Positions 35,896-49,493 of a stretch of 64,000 bases of DNA are shown here, piece by piece. The stretch spans positions 62,001-126,000 of the forward strand of contig CM042023.1 of NCBI GenBank assembly GCA_023525975.1, in the 5' to 3' direction. The translations under genes and the position numbers were made by a program. Every line of letters begins with the position of its first letter. The first letter of the stretch is position 1. Under the pieces are notes generated by a model, which saw only the letters and a program-made list of their open reading frames with translations, had not been told where the DNA came from and did not search any database. The stretch comes from Smallanthus sonchifolius. Lineage: Eukaryota; Streptophyta; Magnoliopsida; Asterales; Asteraceae.

Positions 35896-37114
35896 GCTTT
35901 GATGCTAGAACAATAAGGATTTGTTGATAAGTGTTACAACATGATCATATGTGTATAATATGGTAGTATTATGCTAAACAAACATAAATTCATACAATGT
36001 GTCACCAACGGGTCGTCGGGTCAAACTTGGTCTATCCCGGTCAAACCAACAACTATTTTCTAAGACATTAATCAATGGAATTGTTTGGATACTAAGGGTT
36101 CATATCAACCTGCACAAACACACACTCATAGACCTATGTTAATAGGTGGCAGTTAGAGATTTACCGGTCTTTTATTAGCTGTTATCCGCACGCATTCTAA
36201 GGTGAGTTTCACGGCCCCTCTCTTTTACTTACTTTCCTTTTTGGGGGAGAAAGCATGCACACAAACATTTAGATCTTGTATTATTGTATTATCGCTTGCG
36301 TACTAAAGTGCAAACATACCACATAAGTCATTGCATTCTCGAACCGTTAGTATTGTAACATAGCGAGGTGATTTTGAGTAGTACTACTGGGTTTGACAAA
36401 CCCCACCCGCGTTAGTCGCGCTAACTCGACTGGAGGTTAAACGGGTGTAAGATTGGCCTAAACATTTAGCCATTGTTTTGGTAGATATGGTGGAAGGCAA
36501 ACAAACCAAACAGTCAGCTTCGGTTGCAAAACACTTGTAGTAGCATGACATAGACTAGCTATCTATCGGTATACATTAATTACACTATCTGGCAAACATC
36601 GAACTTTTACTTACTTATAATTGTGTGAACTCACCAACTATTGTGTTGACACTTTTAGCATGTCTTTCTTAGGTCGCTAAGGTACACTCTCAGGATTAGG
36701 ATGCATGGCAGTGCATGGTTTTCATAAATAGTTTAAACATGTTTCCTACTTTATTTACTTTGGTTTGGGCGATGTGTTATGCGCACTTGGTTATTTCTTG
36801 TACTTGATTTTATTTATGCTTCCGCAACGTTTTCAAACTCATGATGTTGTCTCGTGACTATGAGCAAAAAAGGTATTTTTAAACTTATATAGAGGTCGTT
36901 CAGTATAACTAATGACAATGATCCTGGTTTGTCACGCGTCTCGCGGTAAAACCCCGCAGGTGGATTTTGAGGGTGTGACAGATTGGTATAAGAGACACTG
37001 ATTTTAGTGAACTAGGTTTGCATTAGTAGTAGACTTAGACTTTAACCACACACATTGCATTAGTTACACAGCACAAACACTCATACATGGCACTCATACA
37101 TTACTTTACAGAAA

Positions 37115-38757
37115 ATGTCTACATCACCTACATCACCTGCATCCCCAGCTAACCAGGAACCAGATGTTCCTATCGTACCTTCACCCGAACCTAAGAAGTG
37201 TTGATTGAACCCCATTGACAACACCTTGGTGTATGGCGAGCCCTTTCATGTGTGTGATAAGGATAACACGCCGGACTGGCATTCACATTGCTGACACTCC
37301 TTTTTCGCAAGCCTTGCCACCATTGTAGTACCCGCTATAGCAGGCTTTGCTGCCTTTGTAGCAAAGATGGATCGGGAGATCCGGAACATGCGTGATGCTG
37401 CAGGCGAGATTACCAGATTGTCGCAGTAAGGAAGTCAAGCTGACCAGATGATAGAGAAACTGACTGCGAGACTAATGTGGTGCATGACAATCTGGTGGCG
37501 ACATCCAATATCTATCGACTCTAGCAAATTAATGCTTACTCTGAACTTGTTTCCGAACTTCATATCCTCAAACATATATTTGTTTTCAATCCAGGTCAAC
37601 CCGTTAACCCCTAGAACTACACATTTAAAACCTTTATGGACTGTAAGCCCCACACATTTAGTGGTGCTGAAGGAGCAGTCGGTTTGCTCCGCTGGATGGA
37701 GAAGACTGGATCAGTATTTGCTATGTGCAACTATCCACAGATCAACCAAGTTAAATACGTGTTTGGTACACTAGAGGGTCCGGCCCTTACCGGGTGGAAC
37801 TCCCAGGTACAAATGCTAACTCTAGAAATGGCAAATGCATTGCCATGGGACGAGTTCAAGACTATGATGAGGGAGGAGTACTGTCCCCACGACGAGGTGC
37901 AAAAACTTGAGGGCGAGTTTTGGAACCTCAAGATGGAAGGATCTGAAATCGAAGCCTACACCACTCGCTCGCATGAGCTAGCAACCTTGTGTCCTCAAAT
38001 GGTGACACCCGCCTATAAGAGGATTGAGAAATACATCGAGGGTCTAGTCCCTCAAATTCAGAGCATGGTGACATCCTCCAATCTTACTACAATCCAACAA
38101 ACTATCAGGTTGGCTCACAGGTTAACCGATCAGGAAGTCGCTCAGGGAACCCTACCCCCTAGAGGTGCAGCTTCAAAGGCAACCGACAACAATTGAAAGT
38201 TTGACAGTACACACTCCAAATCCTTCCAGTCAAACCCACCTCCTCCTCAACAACGTAAGTTTGAACCTTCCAAGAACCTCACACAATCTGCCTCCATTCA
38301 ACAGAATCAAGGTTCGTACGCTGGTAAGTACCCGAAATTCCAAAAATGTAATTTCCACCATGAATGGGCATGTGACCGATACCGCTGCCAGCAGTGTGGA
38401 AAGATGGGCCATTCGGCTAAGGATTGTAGGGGAGAACTACAGAACAAACAGACACCATCTGGTGACGCACCCAAAGGCTACTTTGAGTGCGGGAAAGAAG
38501 GACATTTCAGGAAAAATTGTCCACAACTGAAGAAGAATGGTAATGGAAATAGCAACGGTAACAGCAACCAGTGTAATAATGGTAGTAACAACGGTAATGG
38601 TGTGAAGGGTCGAGCCTTCGTGATTGGCTCAGGGGAAGCTAGGAATCAGAACGTCATTAACGACATGTTTCCTCTAAATGATCGTTTTGCTTCTGTTCTT
38701 TTGATATTGGCGTTGATAGGAGCTTTATATCTAGAAGCTTTAGTAAACAGTTAGAAG
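37115..38757 (+). pseudogene. Tekay gag and start of protease, broken
   Basis: ATG 37115 opens MSTSPTSPASPAN and meets TGA at 37202. After further breaks the capsid (retrotrans_gag) region reads FSGAEGAVGLLRWMEKTGSV to about 38196. Two CCHC knuckles follow: CQQCGKMGHSAKDC at 38386-38427, and one near 38480-38520 whose first Cys is Tyr (YFECGKEGHFRKNC). The protease active site at 38699 reads FDIGVDRSF where the family has FDSGADRSF. Both changes would disable function even without the stops. Confidence 0.9.
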
Positions 38758-41700
38758 CAACCCCAACCCTATTAGAACACATGTACACCGTAGAGATTGC
38801 AGATGGTAAGTTAATCGAGGCAACTCACATCCTCAAGGGATGTAAGTTAGGACTATCTAGTCACAAACTCGATATCGATCTCATGCTAGTTACACTTGGC
38901 ATTTTTGACATAATTGTCGGTATAGATTGGTTATCTAAAAACCAAGCCGAGATCATCTGCTGTGATAGAGTCGTTCGTCTTCCTCTCCCTAGTGGAGAAA
39001 TCCTTCTTGTCCAAGGTGAAAAGAGTGGCACGGTTGTAGGCATCATATCTTTCATGAAATGGCATAAGTGTTTGCGTAAAGGTTATGCCTCTATCCTAGC
39101 TCTTGTCACCGAACAACCTTCTGAAGAAAAGAAGACATCCGACATTACTATCGTTCGTGGCGTTCCAGAATTATTTCTTGAAGATTTTCCACGTCTTCCA
39201 CCTCATCGTCAGGTCGAATTTCAGATTGACCTAACACCCGGAGCAACGCCTATTGCTCGAGCACCATATAGACTTGCACCGAGTGAGTTGCAAGAGTTAT
39301 CCACACAACTACAAGAGTTGTTGGATAATGGTTTCATCCGATCTAGCTCATCGCCATGGGGAGCCCCAGTCTTGTTCATAAAAAAAAGATGGGACTTTCC
39401 GTATGTGTATCGATTACCGTGAGCTGAACAAATTGATTGTCAAGAATCGTTACCCACTTCCCGTATTGATGATCTATTCGACCAACTTCAAGGGCTGAGC
39501 TTTTACTCAAAGATTTATTTAAGATCTAGATATCATCAGCTGAGAGTCCAAGATGAAGATATATCCAAAACCGCATTCAGAACCCGGTACGGCCATTACG
39601 AGTTTTTGGTCATGCCATTCGGACTAACCAACGCACCTGCGGTGTTCATAGATCTCATGAACCGTGTGTGTAAACCCTACCTCGACCGGTTCGTCATCGT
39701 TTTCATTGACGATATCCTCATCTATTCCCGGAGTAGGGAAGAGCACGAAGAGCATCTGCGCTTAATTCTTGAACTGCTGAGGCAAGAACAGTTGTACGCC
39801 AAGTTTTCCAAATGCGATATTTGGATTCGCGAGATGAAATTCTTAGGACATGTAGTCAATGAGAAAGGAATACATGTTGACCCAGCCAAAGTAGAAGCCA
39901 TTAAGAATTGGGCAGCATCAACGACTTCGACAGAGGTGCGATAATTTCTAGGATTGGCTGGATACTACCATCGATTTATCGAGGGATTCTCGAAGATTGC
40001 TCAACCTCTCACCTCCCTAACCCAAAAGGTAAACCGTATAACTTGAGCGAAACCCAGGAATCAGCATTCCAGCTACTGAAGCAGAAGCTCTGCAGCGCAC
40101 CCATCCTATCTCTGCCAGAGGGAACGGATAACTTCGTAGTGTATTATGATGCCTCCATCCAAGGTCTCGGTTGTGTGTTGATGCAATGAGAGAAGGTTAT
40201 CGCATACGCTTCCCGGCAATTGAAAATTCATGAGAATAACTAAACGACTCATGACTTGGAGTTGGGAGTCGTGGTATTTGCGTTGAAAATCCGGAGACAC
40301 TACTTGTACGGTACCAAGTGCACTATTTATACCGATCACAAGAGTCTCCAGCACATATTCGAACAGAAGGAGTTGAATATGCGACAACGTCACTGGATCG
40401 AGCTCTTAAATGACTATGATTGTGCCATCAAGTACCATCCGGGCAAGGCTAACGTGGTAGCCGATGCTCTAAGTAGAAAGGAAACCAAACCCCGACGAGT
40501 TCGAGCATTGCAACTCACTATTCATACAGGATTACCTGAACAAATCCGTAATGCTCAACTTGAAGCCCTAAAGGAAGATAACATATCATTGGAAGCCACT
40601 CATGATATGGAGAAAAAACTTGAGGTTAAATCAGATGGTATCCGCTACTCTATTCATCCTAGATCGGACAAGATGTACCACGATCTAAAGGTGTTGTATT
40701 GGTGGCCAAACATGAAAGCCGATATAGCCACCTATGTGAGCAAGTGTCTGACTTGTTCAAAGGTCAAAGTGGAGTACCAAAAGCCATCCGGATTGCTCCA
40801 GCAACCGGAAATCCCGATATGGAAATGGGAGCAGATTTCCATGGATTTTATCACCAAATTACCCCGAATCCCTAGTGCATGCGACACCATCTAGGTGATA
40901 GTGAATCGCCTAACCAAATCCGCTCACTTCCTTGCTATCAAAGAAAGTGACAAAATGGAGAAATTAACCTGCATCTAACTGAAAGAAGTACTTTCTCGGC
41001 ATGGAGTGCCAATCTCCATCAATTCTGATAGAGGCGCTCGTTTCACCTCACGTTTCGGGAAGTCATTACAGAAAGCTCTAGGCACGCGCCTGGATATGAG
41101 CACATCGTACCATCCTCAAATAGATGGCCAGAGTGAGCATACTATTCAAACCCTAGAAGACATGTTACGGGCTTGTGTGATTGATTTCGGTAATAGTTGG
41201 GAGACTCATCTGCCTTTAGTAGAGTTCTCCTACAACAATAGCTATCATACTAGCATCAAAGCAGCACCGTTCGAGGCATTGTACGGACGAAAATGTTGTT
41301 CACCAATTTGTTGGGCTGAAGTTGGAGATAGCCAACTTACGGGTCCTGAACTTATACACGAAACTTCAGAAAAAATCATGCAAATCTGAAACCGTATGGC
41401 GGCAGCCCGTGACCGTCAAAAGAGTTATGCAGACAAGCGAAGAAAATGTTATAATTCCAGGTGGGAGACAAAGTACTATTAAAGGTTTCACCTTCGAAAG
41501 GTGTGATTCGTTTTGGAAAACAAGGCAAGCTAAACCCGCGTTACGTTGGACCATTCAAGATAGTGAAAAGGATTGGCCCAGTAGCCTGTCAACTGAATCA
41601 ACCAGATGAGCTCAATGGAGTGCACAATGTCTTTCATGTCTCCAATTTAAAAAAAATGCCTGTCAGACGAGACACTTGTAGTTCCACTCGAGGAGTTGGA

Positions 41701-41911
41701 AATCGATGAACAGTTTCGTTTCATCGAGGAACCAGTCGAAATCATGGACCGAGAGGTCAAAAGACTCAAGCACAGCAAAATCCCAATTGTTAGAGTTCGC
41801 TGGAACTCGAAACGTGGACCGGAGTTCACATTGGAATGCGAGGATCAGATGATGCGAAAGTATCCTCAGCTTTTCAAACAGTTAACGGCAAACACAAAAG
41901 GTACTAGTTAA
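38758..41911 (+). pseudogene. Tekay pol: RT, RNase H, integrase, chromodomain-like tail, broken
   Basis: Protease remainder and RT linker run to 39422, where an A8 run (39380-39387) breaks the frame. RT continues with MPFGLTNAPAVF and active site FIDD at 39702-39713. RNase H shows YTDHKSLQHIF and ADALSRKE. Integrase has the CLTC part of its zinc finger, then MDFITKL, SDRG and DGQSEHTIQT as the D-D-E residues. LNPRYVGPFKI and VHNVFHVSNLKK end the integrase. VRVRWNSKRGPEFTLECEDQ at 41790-41850 matches the Tekay chromodomain-like tail. Stops include TGA near 40187, TAA near 40241, TAG near 40892 and TAA near 40976. Confidence 0.92.
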
Positions 41912-43415
41912 ATTTTGAGACAAAATTTCTTTCAACAAGGGGATGATGTGACAACCCAAACTTTTTGCTTTAGACAACTAGCGACTTTGCTTAATTTTCT
42001 GGACGAAAATTCTTTCAACAAGGGGATGATGTGACATCCGTTAACGCAAACATCGTTATCTCAAACATTTGTTTATACAAACTCAGTTATCTCAAACATT
42101 CACTCATGCATTACATTTAACTAGGATTAGTTAGATGTGTTAGTTTCGCACAAACACTCATATAACGGTAATTCGGAGAATTACCGAATCGCACGAGTCG
42201 ATCCCCGAGTCTGTCCCCGAAAGTTGGTGATAATTAAAAATAATATTTCGAACAATAAATAATTTATAATTTATGTAAATTATGTGTTTTTACGTGTTAT
42301 GTGATTTTATGCGTAAATTGTAGACTTTCGTGAAATCGCGTACGTTTATGCGTAACGTTGTGACTTTTACTGCTTTAGTGATTTGTATAAATAATTTTTA
42401 TAAAGATATTTATTAGAAACTACTTATATTAGTTAGATTTAATTAAATTAGTTTTTAATTCATTTATTTAGTCAACGGGCTTCCTAAATCAATTTTTAAA
42501 CCCATGGAGGGGCCCATGGAGTGAGTATAAAGATTTTATAAAACCCTAACCCCATAACTCTAAAATTTCGAAAATAATCAGCCCCCACTCCCCTTGAGAT
42601 TGCAAATCCCCTCTTCATCTCCAAACCATTATTAGATCGATCTCATTTTTTCAATCGTTGGTGTTCTTGAGCAATCCTAGCATCAATCTTCGTTTCTATC
42701 AGATCAAGTAAGATTTCATGTATATTTATTTATATATTTTTCGAAAATATGGTTATGTGAAACCGTAGTTTTCATCTAAACAAGAATCCATTCGATAAAG
42801 ATGCAAACTTTGATAACTAGTTGTGTATTATGATGATATTGGTTGGTTTTGTTGATTTTGTGAAACTTTAGATGTCTAGAACCGAGAGTTACTATATAAG
42901 GAAACTTTTGTGATTTTTATCTTGCATGGTAGACATGATTAGGATGATATGATGATATCGATACGTTACTTGATGCATATTTAAGTGAATTGTGAAGTTA
43001 GATTTTGAATACATAGCCCGGTTTTACAAACTTGTTAAATACGGAAACTTTAATCGACTAAAGTAGTCATAACTTGCTAGTTTGATATGCATGTTAGTAT
43101 ATTATGATACTTGTAGGTTAACAATAATGAAATAACGTGTTGTAACATGTTAAATCTCAGAAACCATGCATGTTATCTTTAGCCGAGTATAAAAGGAAAC
43201 CATAACGTGTAATGTGATCAACATGTTAAAGATCAAGGTGTGTGTTACATGTTTAACCTTCTAGGACGTATTTGATTCATATTATGAACATAATTAGTAA
43301 CGATAGTTTCTGGAAAACACGAGTCTCGAACATAACTGCTATTTATAGAAACCTGCTATTTATAGGAACCTGCTATATATAGAAACCTGCTATTTATGAA
43401 AACCTACTATTTAAT

Positions 43416-44443
43416 GAGTTTAAAAATACCTTTGTTGCTCATAGTCACGAGACAACATCATGAGTTTGAAAACGTTATGTAAGCGTAAATAAAATCAAGT
43501 ACAAGAAATAACCAAGTGCGCACGCCCAAACCAAAGTAAATAAAGTAGGAAACATGTTTAAACTGAACCATGCACTGCCATGCATCCTAATCATGAGAGT
43601 GTACCTTAGCGACCTGAGAAAGACATGCTAAAAGTGTCAACACAATGGTTGGTGAGTTCACATGTTTATAAGTAAGTAAAAGTTCGATGTTTGCCTGATA
43701 GTGTAATTAATGTATACCGATAGATAGCTAGTCTATGTCATGCTACTACAAGTGTTTCGCAACCGAAGCTGACTGTTTGGTTTGTTTGCCTTCCGCCATG
43801 TCTACCAAAACAATGGCTAAATGTCTAGGCCAATCTTACACCCGTCCGACCTCCAGTCGAGTTAGCGCGACTAACGCGGGTGGGGTTTGTCAAACCCAGT
43901 AGTACTACTCAAAATCACCTCGCTCTGTTACAATACTAACGGTTCGAGAATGCAAGGACTTATGTGGTATGTTTGCACTTTAGTACGCAAGCGATAATAC
44001 AAGATCTAAATGTTTGTGTGCATGCTTTCTCCCCCAAAAAGGAAAGTAAGTAAAAGAGATGGGCCGTGAAACTCACCTTAGAATGCGTGCGGATAACAGC
44101 TAATAAAAGACCGGTAAATCTCTAACTGCCACCTATTAACATAGATCTATGAGTGTGTGTTCTTGCAGGTTGATATGAACCCTTAGTATCCAAACAATTC
44201 CATTGTTTAAGTGTATAAGAAAATAGTTGTTGGTTTGACCGGGATATACCAAGTTTGACCCGACGACCCGTTGGTGACACATTATATGATGTTATGTTTG
44301 TTTAGCATAATACTACTATATTATACACATATGATCATGATGTAACACTTAGTAACAAATCCTTATTGTTCTAGCATCAAAGCACGGTTTCTATAAATAG
44401 CAAGTTTCCAAAAATAACAGGTTTCCATAAATAGCAGGTTTGA
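43416..44443. other. inverted segment within the Tekay 3' LTR
   Basis: This stretch is the reverse complement of 5' LTR positions about 35850-36884. For example GCTCATAGTCACGAGACAAC here equals the reverse complement of 36845-36864. LTR sequence on both sides (to 43413, and from 44447 AAGGTCGTTCAGTATAAC) is in forward orientation. The target duplication outside is intact, so the inversion happened within the inserted element. Confidence 0.9.
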
Positions 44444-45466
44444 ATATAAAGGTCGTTCAGTATAACTATTAACAATGATCCTGGTTTGTCACGCGCCTCA
44501 CGGTAAAACCCCGCAGGTTGATTTTGAGGGTGTAACATTTCGCCCCTCACCCATTCCCCATGGGCTCAAGAGTTAAGATAATATGCAGCCATTGGGCCAT
44601 ACGGACCCTCGGTTAGAACGACTAACCATGATTGGGATTGTCAATCCCAATAGTACTATTCACGATATCCTGGCTAATCTAGTTAATGGTTAATAAACTG
44701 TAACAGGGGACTTCTAGATCTCAACAAATGTCTCATGTAAACATAAGTGGTCGGTCAAGATTGCTTGTTTCAAACGTATAAATCAAGTTTGTTTCATGTT
44801 TTATCAAGGATGTCAAGTAAATAAAGTTTCATGTTTTCTAAAGGTGTCAAGAAAGTATGTTTATCCCCCGATGTTTCTAAAACATTTATAAGTAAAAAGG
44901 GGTAGTGAACTCGCCTTATGAGCTTTCGGTATGGATGTGCTAGCAAATAATCCAAGTGAATGCAAGACCGTCCTAACCGTGACCTAATATAGTGGCGGTT
45001 ATCATGTGACCTTAAGATTTTGGTGTCATCATACAAGTCGGTCATGTACAAAGTCCATCCAATATGTTAGATTCAAAAATGTAAGTGTTATGTTTAGAAA
45101 AATGTGACCCGACGAACCGTTGGTGATTTGACTTTGAGTTTCATGATAGGTATACTTGTTTACTCATGAAATATATATACAAGTTTGATGTTACATATGT
45201 GTCCACAAGTTGTTATATATATCTCGTGTTAAGGTTTTTATAGGCATTTCTCTTATACTGTGTTATCAAGGTAACCTTAGTTTGTCGAAAATTCCAGAAT
45301 TTTAGGTCGTTCGTGCGCTGTCCTTTTGATTAATCAAACGAACTCGTTTAGTCACGAAATTTAATACCAAGATACCTACATGTATTAGGGTTACATGAAT
45401 GTATGAATCACCAACTTATGACATGTTTAAGTATTTTTAAAAATTCATTTGGACAGAAGAGGTCAG

Positions 45467-47101
45467 TGATATGCCCTAAATTATACATGTTTTGCATGCA
45501 TAATAATCCTCATATTATGGTACTAATTGATTAATAACCTTGCAATTGATATACTTAAAACGTTAATATTTCACAAATACAGGTTATTCGGTATCCCAAA
45601 GATGAATAGAACAAAAATCAGCTAAAATCATGAAGAAATCAAGCTTTTGGAAGACCAAACCCGAGCATTGACCCCCAAGAAGTCAAAATTGGTCAACACA
45701 AGTCAACCAACAGCTAAAAGATGAAGTTGGGGAGCTGGCAGGGCATTGTATGGCCGTGCAATGCCATGCACGGTCGTGCATTCCCTGTCCAGCCTCCCCA
45801 GGCTCTGGTACATTGTCTTTTGTACCCTGTTTGATTCCCGAGGTGTTTGTACGCCAGTGCAACCCAATGCACGGCCTTGCATTGCTCATTTTGAGGCCTA
45901 TAAATAGATGGCTTGAGTTCTTCATTACACACACCCATCCACACCTTACAACAACCATCCAGACCTCATCTGAGAGCGTATTTCATAGTTAGAGTAGTGA
46001 GTGGAGGGGCTCTTCCTCCTTGTTCCGCAATAGGGGAGCCTATGAAACTCAGCATTATGCTACTTAGTATGGCCATTCGTGGCTAAACTCTTTGTATTGC
46101 TAGGGTGAATATGAAGTTTGGTGCATGTTAATGTTTAGCGTATTAATCCAAGTGATGTGTTTATGTCTTTAACTATTCGTCCTTAAAACCACCATTTTGG
46201 TGGGCTTTTATTATTTTCTAAATCCGTCTTTATATTTGTGAGTGTTCTTGGTTTTAAAGCGTAAGATCATAAAACCTTTTTAACCAAACTTCTTTTGAAA
46301 CTTGTACGTCTCTATACAAGCAGAGATTGATAAGCCAAGGCTTGGTCAACACTAGTAAGGTCGTACGTCTTTATACGAACTTATTATGCGACCAAGAATT
46401 GGTGAACTCATGTTGGGAACAGTACGTCTTTATACTTGGTCCCATTGTTACACCGCCTCCCGGTGAGCAAAATATAATCACCTATTTAACTCTAATACAA
46501 AACATTTTACGTTCGATGTCTTAAACCAACCCGGAGATGACCATTCGAAAGGTTGAGGGTAATTGTTGTCCTTAACGGGAGGCACTACCACTTGTTAAAG
46601 CTTTTAAATTTGCAAATCAAATGTCGTGAGGACGAGGCTCTAGCGACGACCCGGGTCACACATTTGTAGCAGTCATATCACTGGATTAGTCAACTTAACA
46701 TTATCACGTACCAAGCGGATTCGAAACCCAAAGCAATACTATTCATAACCTGATCATTTCCGACATATTTACTTTCCTGTTATTTACTATTCTATTCGTT
46801 ACATTTCTGTTACACACTTCACACACATTTTTACTTTTCTGCTATTTACTTTACCGCCATTTACTTTTCTGTCATTTACTTTTCTGTTCCACAAGCACAC
46901 AAAACTCACTCACTAATTAAACTGACTAAACGTTAACAAAAGTTGAGTATTGGAATTCGACCGTGTCCGTTGGTTCGATACTTGGTTCTTACCTAAACTA
47001 TATTACGTTGCGATAAGTACACTTGCCTATTGTGTGTGTTTTAAGTTTGAGTATTTATCATTTTATAAATTTAAAACCTGATCTCGTGAAACCATTTCTA
47101 A

Positions 47102-47142
<41 letters not shown>

Positions 47143-47160
47143 TTACTTATCACACGACAC
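45467..47160 (+). mobile_element. solo LTR, Athila/Tat-like
   Basis: Starts TGATATGCCCTAAATTATAC and has the typical late motif GCGATAAGTACACTTGCCTAT (47009-47029). It also has three TACGTCT.TATAC words (46306-46437), TTTACTTTTCTG repeats near 46850, and an (AT)n run at 47108-47138 close to its end. It is flanked by GTCAG at 45462-45466 and 47161-47165. The 3' terminus reads CACACGACAC rather than a clean CA, so the last bases are uncertain. It interrupts the minus-strand solo LTR. Confidence 0.7.
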
Positions 47161-49090
47161 GTCAGTCAGCAGTGTTCTTTTCTGGAGTACCTTGGGAATT
47201 TCTTTTTAGTTGACTGACTTAAACCCATTTTCATGACCCGAGACCCTACTACTTTGGTTCGATACTTAAAATACTGACTTTAGGAAGTGGAATCAACTTA
47301 TTTGGACTTGTTATGACCGAGTAATGACCATCAAAAGTGACACGAAATTTCTGCCGAAAATGACATCCTTGATACCTTTTCTCGTAGGACCATTTTGGGG
47401 TATCAAATCTCAACGAAATTTTGTGAAACCACTTGGGTTGGATTATTGACTCTTTGTACTTGATTTTAGACCAAAAAATTGACAAGTTTGGGTGAGTATG
47501 GACCGAGGTATGGCCTTGTAAATTTGGTTTAAAATTATGCCAGCTCACTGTTTGCATGATCTTTTACTTTTTAACATGTTTCTTCTCAATGTATGTTTGT
47601 TTTAGCACTAGATTAAGTCCCTTAATAAAGTTTATGTTGTGTCTAGCATGCTTACAAGTCTCAAGTCCAGATTTGTCCAGTTTAAACATTTGTTCTTCAT
47701 ACTTTTTGTGTCCAAAATCTCATATACGACTAAGCTCCAAATTAAAGTTTTTATGATTATAGATCAAGACTTTTCACCATGTTATGAGTTAGATCCATTT
47801 ATTTTAAGCTCATTTTCATGTGTGACACTTAAATTTACATATTTTTGCCTCTAACACTATGCTCATAATGTAAAAAAAACGTTCACACACTTGTTTTTAA
47901 CACAAAATATGACTTTTACCTATGTTCCATAAAATCACCAACTAGTCCTCATATGACCAATTCTTCACGTAAGATCTTGTATATACCGTGTGTTGGTACT
48001 TGTTTAAAAGCTTTAGCAAGTTCATAAAACATGGCCACGTGTAAAGAAAAGAATCTTTTGTTTAAAAGATGTAAATCATAATTTAAGTTAGTTTTTGAGC
48101 ATTATTCTTTTGGATGGAGTTTTATTTATGACAACAACTTGGTGCTAGTAAAAATGAAGAGGATGAAGGTATATATCTAGAAAACTCACAACAAGTAGGA
48201 TAGAAGGATTTAAAAGGAATTTCCAAGCCTTAATCCTTGTAAAATCACCTTGATGTTCTTGGGAGCACCTAAATTCCTTGATTCTTTGGATGGATTTTGA
48301 ATAAAGGATGTGGAGGGGTGTGTGGTTTGTGCCGTGAGTTTTAGAGGGAGAGTGGGAGGTTGAGTGTGATCTTTGAGTTTGGTGTGGAATGATAGGAATG
48401 AAAGATGGGGTGATATAAAAAAAATTTTGGAAGTGAAAGAGCAAGGTGTAGTCCTTGTTTTAGCTAGTCAAAGAAGCAATAAGGTGGGTGGGGCCCCATA
48501 TTTGGCCGAGGTTTTCAATTGAAAATGGGGTTGGGTTAGTTTATTGGTGTAGTGTTTAAATGGGGTGGTTTATCTGGTCATTAGTGCATTAAATCACGGT
48601 TTTGGTTGGGAACGGTAAATTAATTTGATTTAATGTTCTTAATTGTATTTAAATGCGAAAGTTAACTAGTTTTGATGGAAATCCTCCAAATGAGTGTTGT
48701 TTAAGTTATAGAGGTAATTAATTTCGTGTATGGGAGATTAAAATCGACGGTGCACGGTAAACCTTCAAATTATACCGTTGTGGGTTATTTAAAGTAACAT
48801 GGCTTTATTCTTTAATATTTTGGTGAGTAAACATAATATTTTTATGTTATGGATCTTTAGACTTTATTCTGGATATTTAGATTAATCACCAACGTTCGTA
48901 TTAGTCGGGTTATACGTATACGTGACCCGGTAATTCTTAAAATTACCAAAACATGAATTGAACTAACATATGACTTTTGCTAGACTTAACGAACTAATTC
49001 ATGATATTAAGTCAATCAGGAAACTTAAAAATGTAAACGCGTTTATGTTATGTACGGATATTGACCTGAAATGTCGGGTGTCACAAGTTC

Positions 49091-49493
49091 ACTATCGGTC
49101 TCATACTTACACTAAAACTCTCTCTTTCTCTAATATCGCCTCTTGATAATACTTTAACTTATTCTCATGCCGGATGCTGATCGCTGGAGACCATCTCCTA
49201 CGGTGAGACTAACGATGCCATGTTTCTTAGCAGGTCCATACAAGCTGTCGAGCTCCGAAGACGTCCACACCTCTTTCCAGTCCTATTCTTGTTGTAGCAA
49301 CAACTAAATATATAAATTTCTTTCAAATTAACAAAAAATTAAAAATAAAAAAATAACTCACCCACGACCCCCTCTCTCTTCATTGATAAAAAAATCTCTT
49401 AATTTAATTTAATAAAATATCTCCGCAGTTGAAAAAAATATTATTTGATGTCGGCGATCACCTCCTCATCCGGAGAATAATAATAATAATAAG
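49091..49493 (+). other. end of the old gypsy LTR, then ACS promoter/leader
   Basis: 49091-49306 continues the LTR interrupted at 34134 and ends near GTTGTAGCAACA. 49310-49490 is AT-rich with an (AATAA)n stretch and is the only space left for the ACS promoter. The core promoter of ACS may therefore lie within or right next to LTR DNA. No clear TATA box was singled out. Confidence 0.4.

Larger units (their letters stand above)
34627..44537 (+). mobile_element. Ty3/gypsy Del-Tekay retrotransposon, complete but inactive
   Basis: 9.9 kb bounded by TGTGACATCC and GGGTGTAACA, with target duplication TTTCG at 34622-34626 and 44538-44542. The 5' LTR is 34627-36980 and the 3' LTR 42030-44537. The primer site at 36984-36996 (TTGGTATAAGAGA) is a degraded initiator-Met site. 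Order is gag, protease, RT, RNase H, integrase and a chromodomain-like end, as in chromoviruses of the Tekay clade. The coding region is broken many times. The 5' LTR lacks about 177 bp and the 3' LTR contains a 1-kb inversion. Confidence 0.93.
34135..49085 (-). mobile_element. solo LTR of a Tekay-like element, about 3.3 kb, with two insertions
   Basis: On the minus strand it begins TGTGACACCCGACATTTCAGG at 49085 and ends GGGTTTGACA at 34135. Both outer flanks are AGTTC (34130-34134 and 49086-49090), a 5-bp target-site duplication, with no internal coding region or second LTR. It therefore formed by recombination between two LTRs. Removing the nested Tekay element (34627-44542) and solo LTR (45467-47165) leaves about 3.3 kb. 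The start matches the LTRs of the nested element (TGTGACATCCGACATTTTCAGG), so both belong to related families. Confidence 0.85.
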
